The position numbers and the translations under genes are program-made. This document shows positions 24,886 through 35,700 of a stretch of 64,000 bases of DNA, piece after piece. Origin of the DNA: Agrypnia vestita (lineage: Eukaryota; Arthropoda; Insecta; Trichoptera; Phryganeidae); NCBI GenBank assembly GCA_016648135.1, contig JADDOH010023645.1, forward strand, positions 1 through 64,000, in the 5' to 3' direction. The notes under the pieces were generated by a model. That model saw nothing but the letters and a program-made list of their open reading frames with translations, made no database searches and was not told the DNA's origin. How positions within the stretch are numbered: position 1 is the stretch's first letter; each line of letters opens with the position of its first letter.

Positions 24886-25104
24886 GTGTGTCAGCTGCAC
24901 TTCAAAGTAACAGATACCGTTGAAGATGCTTCTTTTTTGAGTGGTTCCATGGAAAGGATTAGTGTGCTTCTAATGAAATGCTGCCTGCGGGATGGTGCAG
25001 TAATTCCTTTTTTCCCAATTGCCCGAAGTATCTTTTCACACCCCCCACCAGCACCAGAGAAAGTGCCGATGACAGGGCATTTCGCAGAGAACGTAGGAAA
25101 ATGA
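24886..25104 (+). CDS. Possible exon with C-terminal half of a THAP zinc finger
   Basis: A candidate splice acceptor (TTGTTATTACAG, ending 24885) leads into VCQLHF, the C-x2-H-F element of THAP zinc fingers. About 30 residues later comes LRDGAVIPFFP, which resembles the AVPxxF motif that closes the THAP fold. The linker is longer than usual. A Pro-rich tail follows, and the frame closes at 25102-25104. The N-terminal half (the first Cys pair and Trp) would have to be on an upstream exon that I cannot find. THAP domains bind DNA and occur both in host regulators and in P-element-like transposases. A second frame (to 25264) overlaps and might continue it after a frameshift. Confidence 0.4.
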   Translation: MCQLHFKVTDTVEDASFLSGSMERISVLLMKCCLRDGAVIPFFPIARSIFSHPPPAPEKVPMTGHFAENVGK

Positions 25105-25264
25105 AAGTGACAATTGCCAATAGGATAGTGTCTCACGATGCCTATTTGTCAAAAAAGACTTTTAATAACTTTGAGGCATTGCTAAATGCAAAGTGTACAA
25201 TGCGTGACGTGTATTTGTGTTGTGTAGTTTTTGGATATTCAATAACTAAACCTGCTCCGTTATA

Positions 25265-25976
25265 ACAATTTTCCATCATATTTTAAAGTGTTCTTATGGT
25301 TTAACAATGAAATCACTTTTCTCTAATTCTTTCGAAAGGCAAAATGTAAAGCTGATACTAAATATTTTAAATATGTTTGTTGTTAAAAAGTTATTAGATT
25401 TGGGAAACACATATAATGTTATTTTAAGTCTACAGCAGTTTCTTTAATAAATCGGTGGTGGAATATTATGAATGTAAAGTCTTCTTGCAAGGGTGTTTAT
25501 GAGATTTAAAGACCCGTTACAGAATTCTCTAACTGTATGTCCTAATGGTTAATGCTTTGTTTTTAAGAAAATTTCCCCTCCGGTTAGATTCTCTAACATG
25601 TTGTAAGATCAATACAATGGTTTTGCAAAGGCGACGCACTTAGCCATATCTCATACAACGAAGGGTTTACTATGAATGGCCGAGTATTAAGCAATACTAT
25701 ACATATACATGCACAATATAATACAATAATACTAATATAATAATACAACAGAGTCCTTAATTTCAAATATTTTTTGCCGGGCAAAATACAAACGAAAAAA
25801 TAGAAAATATGAATCGAACAATGGCTCATTTTCAGTATTTGATTTCCATTATGACAAATATATGAATGTGAATCAAAATTAAGAATTCAAAGTCTTGTTT
25901 ATTACATAAAAATTATAGCTTAACGAGTCATACAATATTAATAATATTAATAAGAAACATGGATTGTGGCGGCTTA
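25265..25976. other. AT-rich intergenic stretch
   Basis: No recognisable gene or repeat. Confidence 0.4.
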
Positions 25977-26144
25977 CTGTATCCTAGGGATGGGTAAAAA
26001 ATAACTGTTTTTTTTAAATATCGATATTTATCGTTGATATTTTTTTTGGGTATTTTTTTGGTCGCCAAAAAAGCGTTTTTCCTTTAATTTCGTTACATTT
26101 TTGAAAAATTCTATCGAAGAATATCGAAATATTCCTTCGATATA

Positions 26145-27413
26145 TTAGGTCCTTACATATGAAATTGGCGTTTTACCGTACTGGCAAATTTGATCTCAAA
26201 TATCTTTTCTTTGGTTAAAAATTCCAAATCCAAATTTATACAGCCATTTACTCATGTATTTGTGTTTTGAAAATTATAATTCATTTGTTTTTTCCTCAAT
26301 TGTTTTTTTCTTTGCGTCACTCAGTTTACAAAATGAAAAACTTGAAATATCGCGTTATTTACGAGTACGAGTTCCACCGTGGCACCAGTGCTGCAGAAAC
26401 GGCTCGAAGGATTAATGATGTGTATGGCGAAAGAAAACACAGTGCGTTTTTGGTTCCAACGTTTTCGTTCTGGAAATTTCGACCTGCAGCACAAGCCCCG
26501 TGGACGGCCGGAGACCAAAGTTGATAATGAAGAATTGAAGGCTATTGTGGAAGCGGATCCATCGCAAACCACATCCGAGTTAGCTGCAGGCTGCGGTGTT
26601 AGTGATAAAACTGTTTTAATCCACTTGAAGCAAATTGGTAAGGTGAAAAAGCTTGAAAGGTGGGTACCTCGCGAATTGAGTGAAGCAAATCAACAAACGC
26701 GCGTTGACTGCTGCGTTGCATTACTCAGCCGGCACGAAGGGATTTTAAATCAAATCATTACCTGTGATGAAATGTGGATCCTGTACGATAATCGGAAGCG
26801 CTCATCGCAATGGCTGAACCCTGCCGAACCAGCCAAACCATGCCCCAAGCGAAAATTGACTCCAAAAAAGTTACTTGTGAGCGTTTGGTGGACTAGTGCT
26901 GGTGTCGTTCACTACAGCTTTCTTAAATCTGGCCAGATGATTACGGCAGATGTCTATTGTCAGCAACTGCAAACCATGATGGAAAAGCTAGCTGCTAAAC
27001 AACCGAGGCTGGTTAATCGCTCTAGGCCACTGCTGCTTCATGATAACGCTAGACCACACACTGCACAACAGACGGCTACCAAATTAGAGGAGCTTCAATT
27101 GGAATGTCTAAGACATCCACCGTACTCTCCGGACCTTGCCCCAACAGATTACCATTTTTTTCGAAATTTGGATAACTTCTTGCAAAGGAAAAAATTCAAT
27201 TCCGATGGGGCAGTCCAAACCGCCTTCAAAGATTTTATTGATTCCCGTCCGAATGGTTTTTTTAGTAAAGGGATCGATGAACTACCTATGAGATGGCAAA
27301 AGTGCATAGATAGCAATGGTACATACTTTGATTAAGTAAATATATTATAATAAAAAAAAATCGGCTTTATGTTCCTCCCATACTAAACGCCAATTTCATA
27401 TGTAAGGACCTAA
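26145..27413 (+). mobile_element. Mariner (DD34D) transposon, copy 1
   Basis: Inverted repeats of about 28 bp (TTAGGTCCTTACATATGAAA at the left and its complement at the right) are flanked by TA at 26143-26144 and 27414-27415. The element is 1,269 bp, the usual mariner size. Confidence 0.95.
26333..27335 (+). pseudogene. Mariner transposase with an 11-bp deletion
   Basis: Mariner transposase, which cuts and pastes the element at TA sites. The start at 26333 (MKNLKYRVIYEYEFHR) gives the N-terminal helix-turn-helix. After NDVYG the frame is lost, because about 11 bp present in copy 2 (near 30848) are missing here. From about 26440 the frame is open to 27335, with RGRPETKVDNEELKAIV (second HTH and hook), the catalytic Asp in TCDEMWILYDN, the second in LLHDNARPH and the third in YSPDLAPTDYHFF. 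The last two are separated by 34 residues, hence DD34D. An alternative start in another frame (26379) can bypass the lesion but would lack the first HTH. The long open remainder suggests a recent loss. Confidence 0.9.
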
Positions 27414-27651
27414 TATTTGTCTTCGATACATCAATTTTTTTTTCGATATTCTTTTTTCGATATATCGATATTTTTTTCTTCGATACATCGATATATTTAT
27501 CACCATCATTATCGATATATTATCGCCAAAAACTTTTTTCCATTACCTTTGTAACATTCTGTTATAAAATTGTTGATATATCGATTATTTTCGATACTTT
27601 TTAAAATATCGATTCGATATATATCAATTTTTTTCATTTACCCATCCCTAC

Positions 27652-29238
27652 TAGGGATGGGCGTTGAATGGACGGACTAGTTGAAATCAACCGTTGACGT
27701 TGCGTCGACGCGTCGACCGTTTACGTTTATCGCATGGACTAGTTGAATTCGTAGACGGTGGACAGCGGACGCCGTGGTCGGTGGACGATTCGATTAACGC
27801 AATGCAAAGCAACGAGCGAGAGCAAGACAAAACGTCTCCGTTTATTTCTCTCTCATCTCTCGCTGTCGACTTGTAGATGCTATAGACGTCATAGACGGCT
27901 CGACAGGTAATTTCATTTCAACTCTAAAGTACACTACCATTGAGTGCAGATCTATGTACTCGAACTATGACTATAGATTTGAAATTTGAATACATGCGTA
28001 GGACGAGATAGGCTTAATAAGCTATTATCTATTATTTTTTTACTTGATTTTTTGTGATGTCACGTGCGACGATTCGGTGAATTCCCAATTTTACGCTGTA
28101 TAAAATAAAACAATTCTGTTTAATTATTTTATTTTTTATTGAACTATTATTAATTAACAGGCCGGCTAGATATTTTTCTAAAATCAATATTTTATTCGAT
28201 CGATCTCGACTTCTTATATCTACCTGAAAAGGGATGCTAAAATTTAATTATTGTGTTATTTCCTTACTTTTCAACTTTAGCATATAAATGATAAACAAAC
28301 TTGTAGGGAATAAAATTTTCTATACCTAACTATGGTCCTTATTCAGGAGTCCAACATTAATTATTATATATGTAATATAATCTTGAATTTAGGTTTAATT
28401 AATTTTTATTAAAAATTCCCTATTTTCAACTTTATAGATAAAAAAATAAATCTATTATAATTTTGTTTACACCACTTTTTATTGGTTTTTTACATGTTTC
28501 GGGAACAATGTTCCTTTTCTCAGATTGAGCCTTAAACTAAAGTTGACAAATAATACAGATATATTTATTTATTAATAATGTCACCACAAAGTGAAAGCCT
28601 GACTTTGAAAGATGTATTCTTCAATAATTTTCTAGATAACATCTCAAATGTAAAGTATTTTTAAATTATGTATTTATTTATAAATTTATAGATAATAAAT
28701 AAATGTAAAGTATTTTTTACCGCACCTCATAACTGGTGCCTTTATTACGCAAAATCATTGTTTCCTTCCATTTTATTTATTCACATTTTAATGCTTATAC
28801 CCAATACTTTCACTGCTTATATATGTAGTTTATATTTATATTTTACTGCTAACACCTGATATTGCTGTGTATACCTACTTCTTTCTTTGTTATATATAGA
28901 AAGAAGTATATAAAACAATATGTAAAAGCCTATAATGTGCGTAAACAAATAAATAATAAAATATTTCTTTTTACATATAAGCACAAGTAGCGGTTTTACT
29001 TTCCCCGAAACTATATTCCTTCGAACTTCTTTAAATTTTAAAAATTAACGTCATAAAAATAGCCAACGGTTGAGCCGTCGAGAAGCGTCGCGTTGAACCG
29101 TAGACAGTTGACCATCGTCCCGATGTTTAGATAGAACGTCCGCGACGTCCGCGTAACGAAGTTGACGTGTCAACTAGTTGACGAATTCAACTAGCTGATC
29201 GTCTCGTCGACGGTAAATACGTCGACGACCCATCCCTA
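27652..29238. mobile_element. hAT-type element no. 2, inserted at the end of no. 1
   Basis: The termini are TAGGGATGGGCG and CGACCCATCCCTA. The 8-bp target duplication ATCCCTAC lies at 27644-27651 and 29239-29246. Both end regions are crowded with GTCGAC, GTTGAC and ACTAGTTGA words, unlike element 1. The 1.6-kb interior is AT-rich with no transposase frame. The insertion site spans the right end of element 1 and the first base of that element's own target duplication. Confidence 0.9.
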
Positions 29239-29253
29239 ATCCCTACTGTATCC

Positions 29254-30185
29254 TCAGCCCAATATTGCAAATTGTTATAATGCAAAAAAGTGGATAAATA
29301 TTGCAAACACACTTATTTATAATTTCATTACTGTCCTAAAACTTATATCTGTAGAAAATATTTTTTTTAGAATACCTACAACAATCAGAAGCAGTTAGTT
29401 TTATATTTATCAATAAAAGCAGTTATCGGAAGGGATTTTTTTCTCACCGACTTACTATGCAATGATGGTCATTCGCCGGAGAGTCATAAAGTAAAAACTA
29501 ATTTAAAAATAAACTAATGCATATATAAATAAATAAAAATTTACGATATATTTCTTTTAATACTTTTAATACTTCTCTATTTTATATGATTTTATTATTT
29601 CTCTTTTATTTTATATAATATTTTTAATGTGTGTACCTACTTTTATATGGAATGTGTGGGATTGCACAAACCTCCCCACATTCTGGAATAAGAAATTAGA
29701 AATTTCTATCAATAATTCGAAATACTTTCTTGATTTACTCATGATTGCTAAAAATGGGTGAAGATAAAATAAATATTATTGCAAAAGTAATTAGCAATTT
29801 TTAGAAAACTACAATTAATAATTATTAGAAAATTACAAATTAAAAATTCTTACAATAAGTAGATTTTTTCTTTGCAAATATTTATACGCCTTGCTAAAAT
29901 TTGAAAACTTGATATACGTCTTCACACACAGACTACAATTCTAAAACTGAAGATTGTCATATGGTCAAATTTGCCAGAAATCAACCCTTGAAGAGACCAT
30001 TTTTTATTGCCCCATAAATCATAATGAAACGAGTCCCGTAATATTTAATACGAAATAAATAAATGAAATAAAGAGAAATACACAAATATCAAATAATAAA
30101 ACTGGAACCTGGATGTGTATTTCTCTGTATTTCATTTATTTATTTCGTATTAAATATATATATATATTATACATTATATAAGTAT
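29254..30185. other. AT-rich stretch with a 43-bp hairpin
   Basis: No gene. Arms at about 30041-30084 and 30114-30157 match over about 43 bp with one mismatch and a loop of about 30 bases (ATTTAATACGAAATAAATAA and its complement). Confidence 0.5.
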
Positions 30186-30540
30186 ATAGGCGCGTCTTAT
30201 CAAGGAAGCACTAGAAATTTACAAGCAATTCCGATAACATTAATAGATGATTGAATGGTCTCCAAATTAAAAACATCTTTGGTATCCGGCGCTTCAAGTC
30301 ATTCCTCCGTTCGCATACTCATCCGCAGAGATAGGGATCAACAACAGATGAATCGATACTCCAACACAATACAAACACATCATGACTTCGGCACGGTATT
30401 GCAAGCTGATACTTAACCACAACACCAACATTCAAGACAACACATCAGCCCTGATGATGGACCCTGCAATGGGATCCGAAACGTCGGCCCGAAAGGTCGT
30501 AACAACACGGCATAATACCCCAGTAAACACAAACTTGAAA
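30186..30540 (+). mobile_element. PLE 3' fragment, decayed copy
   Basis: Starts inside the nuclease coding end (GCGCGTCTTATCAAGGAAGC) with several 1-2 base insertions compared with 9408-9587. It continues through the terminal region to ACACAAACTTGAA. Confidence 0.8.
30448..30488 (+). ncRNA. Hammerhead ribozyme core, PLE copy 3
   Basis: The same core as at 9650-9690, with no change: CTGATGA at 30451-30457, GAAAC at 30478-30482, GTC at 30483-30485, and GCC/GGC stem I. Confidence 0.7.
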
Positions 30541-30562
30541 AAAAATGTCGACCTACCGTATA

Positions 30563-31851
30563 TTAGGTCCTTACATATGAAATTGGTGTTTTGCCGAACT
30601 GGAAAATTTGATCTCAAATATTTTCTCTTTGGTTGGGAATTCCAAATCCAAATTTATACAGCTATTTACTCATGTATTTGTGTTTTGAAAATTATAATTC
30701 ATTTGTCTTTTCCTCAATTGTTTTTTTCTTTGCGTCACTCAGTTTACAAAATGAAAAACTTGAAATATCGCGTTATTTACGAGTACGAGTTCCACCGTAG
30801 CACCAGTGCTGCAGAAACGGCTCGAAGGATTAATGATGTGTATGGCGACGGTGCCGCAAAAGAAAACACAGTGCGTTATTGGTTCCAACGTTTTCGTTCT
30901 GGAAATTTCGACCTGCAGAACAAGCCCCGTGGACGGCCGGAGACCAAAGTTGATAATGAAGAATTGAAGGCTATTGTGGAAGCGGTCCATCGCAAACCAC
31001 ATCCGAGTTAGCTGCAGGCTGCGTTTGTTTAGGATAAAAGTTTTAAATCCACTTGATCAAATTGGTAAGGTGGAAAAAGCTTGAAGGTGGGTACCTCCCG
31101 AATTGCGAGTGAAGCAATCAACAACGCAGTGCGCACTTGACTGTGCTGCCCTTTCATTATCAACCGGCACACTAATAAGGGATTTTTAATCGAATCATTA
31201 CCTATATAAAAGTGGATCCTGTACGATATCGGAACGCTCATCGCAATGTCTGAACCTGCTGAAACCAACCAAACCATGGCCCCAAACGAAATTGACTCCA
31301 AAAAGTTACTTGTGAGCGTTTGGTGGACTAGTGCTGGTGTCGTGTCACTACAGCTTTCTTAAAATCTGGCCAGGACGAGTATACGGTCCGATGTTTATTG
31401 TCAGCAACTGCACCATGATGGAAAACTAGCTGCAAACCACCGAGGCTGGTTACGCTCTAGGCCACTGTCTGCTTCTGATAACGCTAAACCACATACTGCA
31501 CACCACGGCTACCAATAGAGGAGCTTCAATTGGAATGTCTAAGACATCCACCGTACTCCTCCGGACCTGCCCCCACGAGATTATACCATTGGAAGGTTTC
31601 GAAATTTGGATAACTTCTTGCAAAGGAAAAAATTCAACTCCGATGGGGCAGTCCAAACCGCCTTCAAAGATTTTATTGATTCCCGTCCGAATGGTTTTTT
31701 TAGTAAAGGGATCGATGAACTACCTATGAGATGGCAAAAGTGCATAGATAGCAATGGTACATACTTTGATTAAATAAATATATTATAATAAAAAAAAATC
31801 GGCTTTATGTTCCTCCCATACTAAACGCCAATTTCATATGTAAGGACCTAA
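30563..31851 (+). mobile_element. Mariner (DD34D) transposon, copy 2
   Basis: The same inverted repeats as copy 1, flanked by TA (30561-30562 and 31852-31853), 1,289 bp. It lies 20 bases after the PLE fragment. Confidence 0.95.
30751..31773 (+). pseudogene. Mariner transposase, copy 2, many indels
   Basis: The N-terminal part is intact and keeps the stretch deleted in copy 1 (DVYGDGAAKENTVRYWFQRF). From about 30985 to 31590 there are many one- to few-base insertions and deletions that destroy the frame through the catalytic region. The last 200 bp (31600-31773) are again nearly identical to copy 1. Heavy damage limited to the middle is unusual for random decay. Confidence 0.9.
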
Positions 31852-32039
31852 TATTAATACGTACACACTTAATTTACCATGGTAACCTCGAGCTTCAAAT
31901 CCACATCCTGGTAGGAAGGATCAAAAAATAAAACATTCAATATACAAATATGTTTATATATTTAATTATAAAAATAAACAACTAAATGTAAGTTAACATA
32001 TCAAAATTAAGGAACTCGATCATATTCCGGTACGACTTT

Positions 32040-32540
32040 CGCCCTCACGTCTATTGCTCTGGGCAGAACAGACTTGTGTGACCCCCAAATGCCTATAAAA
32101 CTTAAAGGAAAGAAATACCAGACTATTGTTAGTCCCGCGATAATGTATGGCTCCGAATGCTGGACTGTGTGCAACTCCTTCTCTAGACAACTCGAAACAG
32201 CAGAAATGCGTATGCTCAGATGTTCAGCACGAGTAACACTAAAAGATATGATTAAACGCATTTGTGGTAGCCTGGAAGTCACGGATATAAGCAGTAAGCT
32301 GGAGGAACGACAGTTGGTACACAAGACGGGGACCACCAGACCACACGGTGAAGTAGGCAACGTCATCCAGAGGAAAACCAAAGAGCTCCTGGATAACTCA
32401 TTGCTTCAAAATACTACAGAGAAATGGCCCGGATGAAAGCGATACCCAGAACCGAAGAAGATACAGCCTGAGAACGAAAAGAGCCGACCCCAACAGCCTA
32501 CCTAGGCAATTACTGGGACAGTGCAAGGAAGAAGAAGAAG
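32040..32540 (+). pseudogene. RTE-like LINE ORF2 C-terminal remnant
   Basis: Degenerate coding sequence in several frames: KLKGKKYQTIVSPAIMYGSECWTV and EMRMLRCSARVTLKDMIKR, followed by broken KLEERQL... and GEVGNVIQRK segments. This order (MYGSExW, then ExRMLR, then a GHV-like region) is the C-terminal domain of RTE-type ORF2 proteins. It ends in a GAAGAAGAAGAAG tail near 32540, as is usual for short simple-repeat LINE tails. Confidence 0.7.
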
Positions 32541-32773
32541 TGGTAATGTAGTCAATCCGTTTTTTTTTAATTAGAAAAACAATAATATTGTTGCCTCTTT
32601 TGAATAAAGTCCAACGTATCTAACCCAAATATCTTATATCAATATTCTAAATGGGTAATGACAATGTTGTAATGGGGGACTATACAAAATCTATAATATT
32701 TTCGCAATATTATAATATGAATTCAAGCTCTTTCCATTTTTTCAACAAAATATTGGATCAATTTTGGCAAATT
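32541..32773. other. 3' flank of the giant gene
   Basis: AT-rich, no gene. On the minus strand an ATTAAA followed by an A-run (32572-32564) is a possible polyadenylation signal; no canonical AATAAA is seen closer to the stop. Confidence 0.35.
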
Positions 32774-35700
32774 CTAGTTGGTCCCGGCTTCATTATCAAT
32801 TAATAACTGAACAATATCTAATTTAGAAATCTGTACTGCTAATTGTAATGTTGTCAAATTATCTTTATCTAGATGATTTAAAACTTTTTTTAAGTTTTCT
32901 GGTTTATTCTGTTTTAGGAAATCTAGTATACAAATTAGAATATTTTTAAAACCCCCTAACGTCGCAACGTGAAGGGGTGTAGCTTTGTCATCTATTTCTG
33001 CGCAAGCATCGGCCCCCGCTTCCAGCAGTTCGATAACAATGTTTTCGTGCCCGTGCCTAGCGGCAACATGAAGAGCTGTCCAGCCATGCTTGTCTGCAGA
33101 ATCCACGTCAGCCATGTTCTGTAGCAAGGCCATAACACTCACTCGGTCACCTTTCTGAGCAGCTAAATGTAAGGCAGTCCAATTATCAACATCTTGAGAA
33201 TTAACGAAACGTTTGAGAATTTCTTCACCCTTTTGTTTTGCACTATTTAATAAAACATCGACAGCACGCTTCTGCCCACCTAAAATAGCCAAGTGAAGTG
33301 CGGTGCTTCTATTTTCTGTTTTGGAGGTTAGGTTAGCACCGCGCTTCAAAAGCCTCTCCACGCCCTCCCCGCTTCCTGCGAGCGCTGCAAAGTGAAGAGC
33401 TGTTGTATTTTTATTGGTAATGAGGTCGACTTGCGCTCCCCATTCTAATAAAATTTCAACAATATCACTGTGACCACTGCGTGCCGCCATATGTAGAGCG
33501 GTCCAGCCTTGTTCAGTACAAGTATCGATACAAGCTCCCCTTTTCAATAACATTACAACAGCCTCTCTGTGGCCGTTTTCTGCCGCCATATGTAATGACG
33601 TCCGACCAGCGCTCGCTGGAGCGTTTACGAATTTCGTCATGGGGTGCCCACTCTCAAGGCTTTCAACGTGGCGCATTAAAGCGTGAATAATATCGAGTTT
33701 ACCACTCAATGCCGCGAAATGTAACGCTGTCATATCGTCTTTAGCGGTAAACAAAACATCGGAATTGTACTGCAATAATACCTGAACCACATTACAGTAC
33801 CCTTTTTTTGTTGCGATATGCAAGGCTGTGGAGTTATCTTCATTTGTCGAGTTAACATCAGCACCTATTTCTAAAATAACTTTTACGACATCAACATGTC
33901 CATTTGATGCGGCCAAGTATAGTCCGGTGTTCCCTTCAACATTAGTCGCTTCTACGTTAATTCTGTTTTGCAGCAATGCTATTACAACATGTTGATGTCC
34001 ATTAAAGGCTGCAATGTGTAAGGCTGTCCATCTGTTCATGCAAACAGCGTGGCCGTTCTCCGCCGCTGCAAACACAGGGGTGCAATATTCGCTAGCCCTG
34101 GAATCGTCACCGACCATGTTGTCAGCGTGTGACCTGTCAAGTGTCACTGAATGTAGTGGTAAAGCAGAAATGTTAACCAGAGCATTTACATCCGCTGTCC
34201 CTTTATTTATTAGTACATGCACTACATCTCTATATCCTTTTTTTGCTGCCAAATACAAAGCTTTTCCGTTTTCTTCACTGTGGTCACCGACTGCATCCTG
34301 TTTCTTTAGCAAAGCAGACACAATGTCTTTATGTCCATTCCACGCCGCCAGCTGTAGGGCAGTTGTGTTACCGCCCAGGTACCCGACATCGGCTCTTCTC
34401 TCCAACAATAAATCTACAATTCGTCGGTGCCCTTTGCTCGCCGCCAAATGTAACGGGGTTTGTCTGTTTTTTGTTAATGAATTGACCGCAGCATTCTTCT
34501 CCATTAACATTTGGACAATGCTGTCGTTCCCATTTATTGCCGCCATATGCAGAGCCGTCCAGCCATAAGTCGTAACATCAGCGACATTGGCTTTACACTT
34601 TAATAATACGTCAACCACACGCGCATGGCCATTGTACGAGGCAATGTGCAATGCCGTTTTCTTCCCCAGAGTTCGGGAGTGAATGTTAGCTCCTTTACTC
34701 AATAAAGCCGCGACTATTCTGTCGTGACCACTTTCCGCAGCGATATGTAGAGCTGTCCATTTATTCACAGTCAATGCATCAATATTTATTTTCTTTTCGA
34801 GTAACTCCAAAACGGTACATTCTAGACCATCTGCCGCGTAGTGGAGTGCTGTCCGACCGTCCTCATCTTTAATGTCAATATCAATAGCATTTTCCTGAAT
34901 TAATACTGACGCGGCACTTTCTTCGCGCTCTTGTATCGCTATGTGTAGTGGCGTCATTCCATTTTGTGACAACGCATTAATATTAGCTCCCCGAGCCAGC
35001 AGCGCTCGAACAATATCCGTAAATCCGTGAAAAGCCGCCATACAAAGAGCTGTCCAATTATTTCTAAACACAGCGTCCACCTCTACACTTGTTCTTTCCA
35101 ATAACATGATCGCAATCTCCTTGTTGCCGTGCATGGTCGCCAGGTGTAAAGGAGTGACTTCACAATTTGTGGTGTCGAAATTTGATCCGAAATTTAAAAG
35201 TGTTTCCACTACTTCAATATGACCGTTTTGAATTGCACAAAAAAGAGGATTATGAATATTAATATTTTCCAAACCTAAAGAAGACCTTTCACATAATATT
35301 TTTTCGATTAAATTATGTCGGCCATGTTCTGCCGCTAAACTCAACAGGTCAATAATATTATTATCATAATGAATATCAATATGCTTTTTTTCTTGGAGAA
35401 ATTTTACAATCTCAGAGCAACCACAAATAAAAGCCGTTTGAATTGGGGTTTGGTGACATTTATTCTCATCTTTAATACCAGAATGTTGTTGAAGGAAAAG
35501 AGCGAATGTTTTGAGGCTGTTTCTCTGCGCAGAGTAGTGCAGCCCCGTTCGTCCAAACAGATCTCTTCCATTTGTATCTGCGCCTTCACTTATGCATTTT
35601 TTTAAATGTTCAATATTATCGGTCTTTGCAGCATAAAACATTTCATTCTGTTTTGTTACTACACTGTGATATTTAGTGAAGTTTCCTTCGAGTTTCATAT

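Larger units (their letters stand above)
25985..27650. mobile_element. hAT-type MITE no. 1, hosting a mariner
   Basis: The termini are TAGGGATGGGTAAA and TTTACCCATCCCTA. The 8-bp target duplication is CTGTATCC at 25977-25984 and, beyond the second hAT insertion, at 29246-29253. Without the mariner the element is about 395 bp. Its subterminal parts are dense in ATCGATAT-like words, probable transposase binding repeats. It has no coding capacity of its own. Confidence 0.85.
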
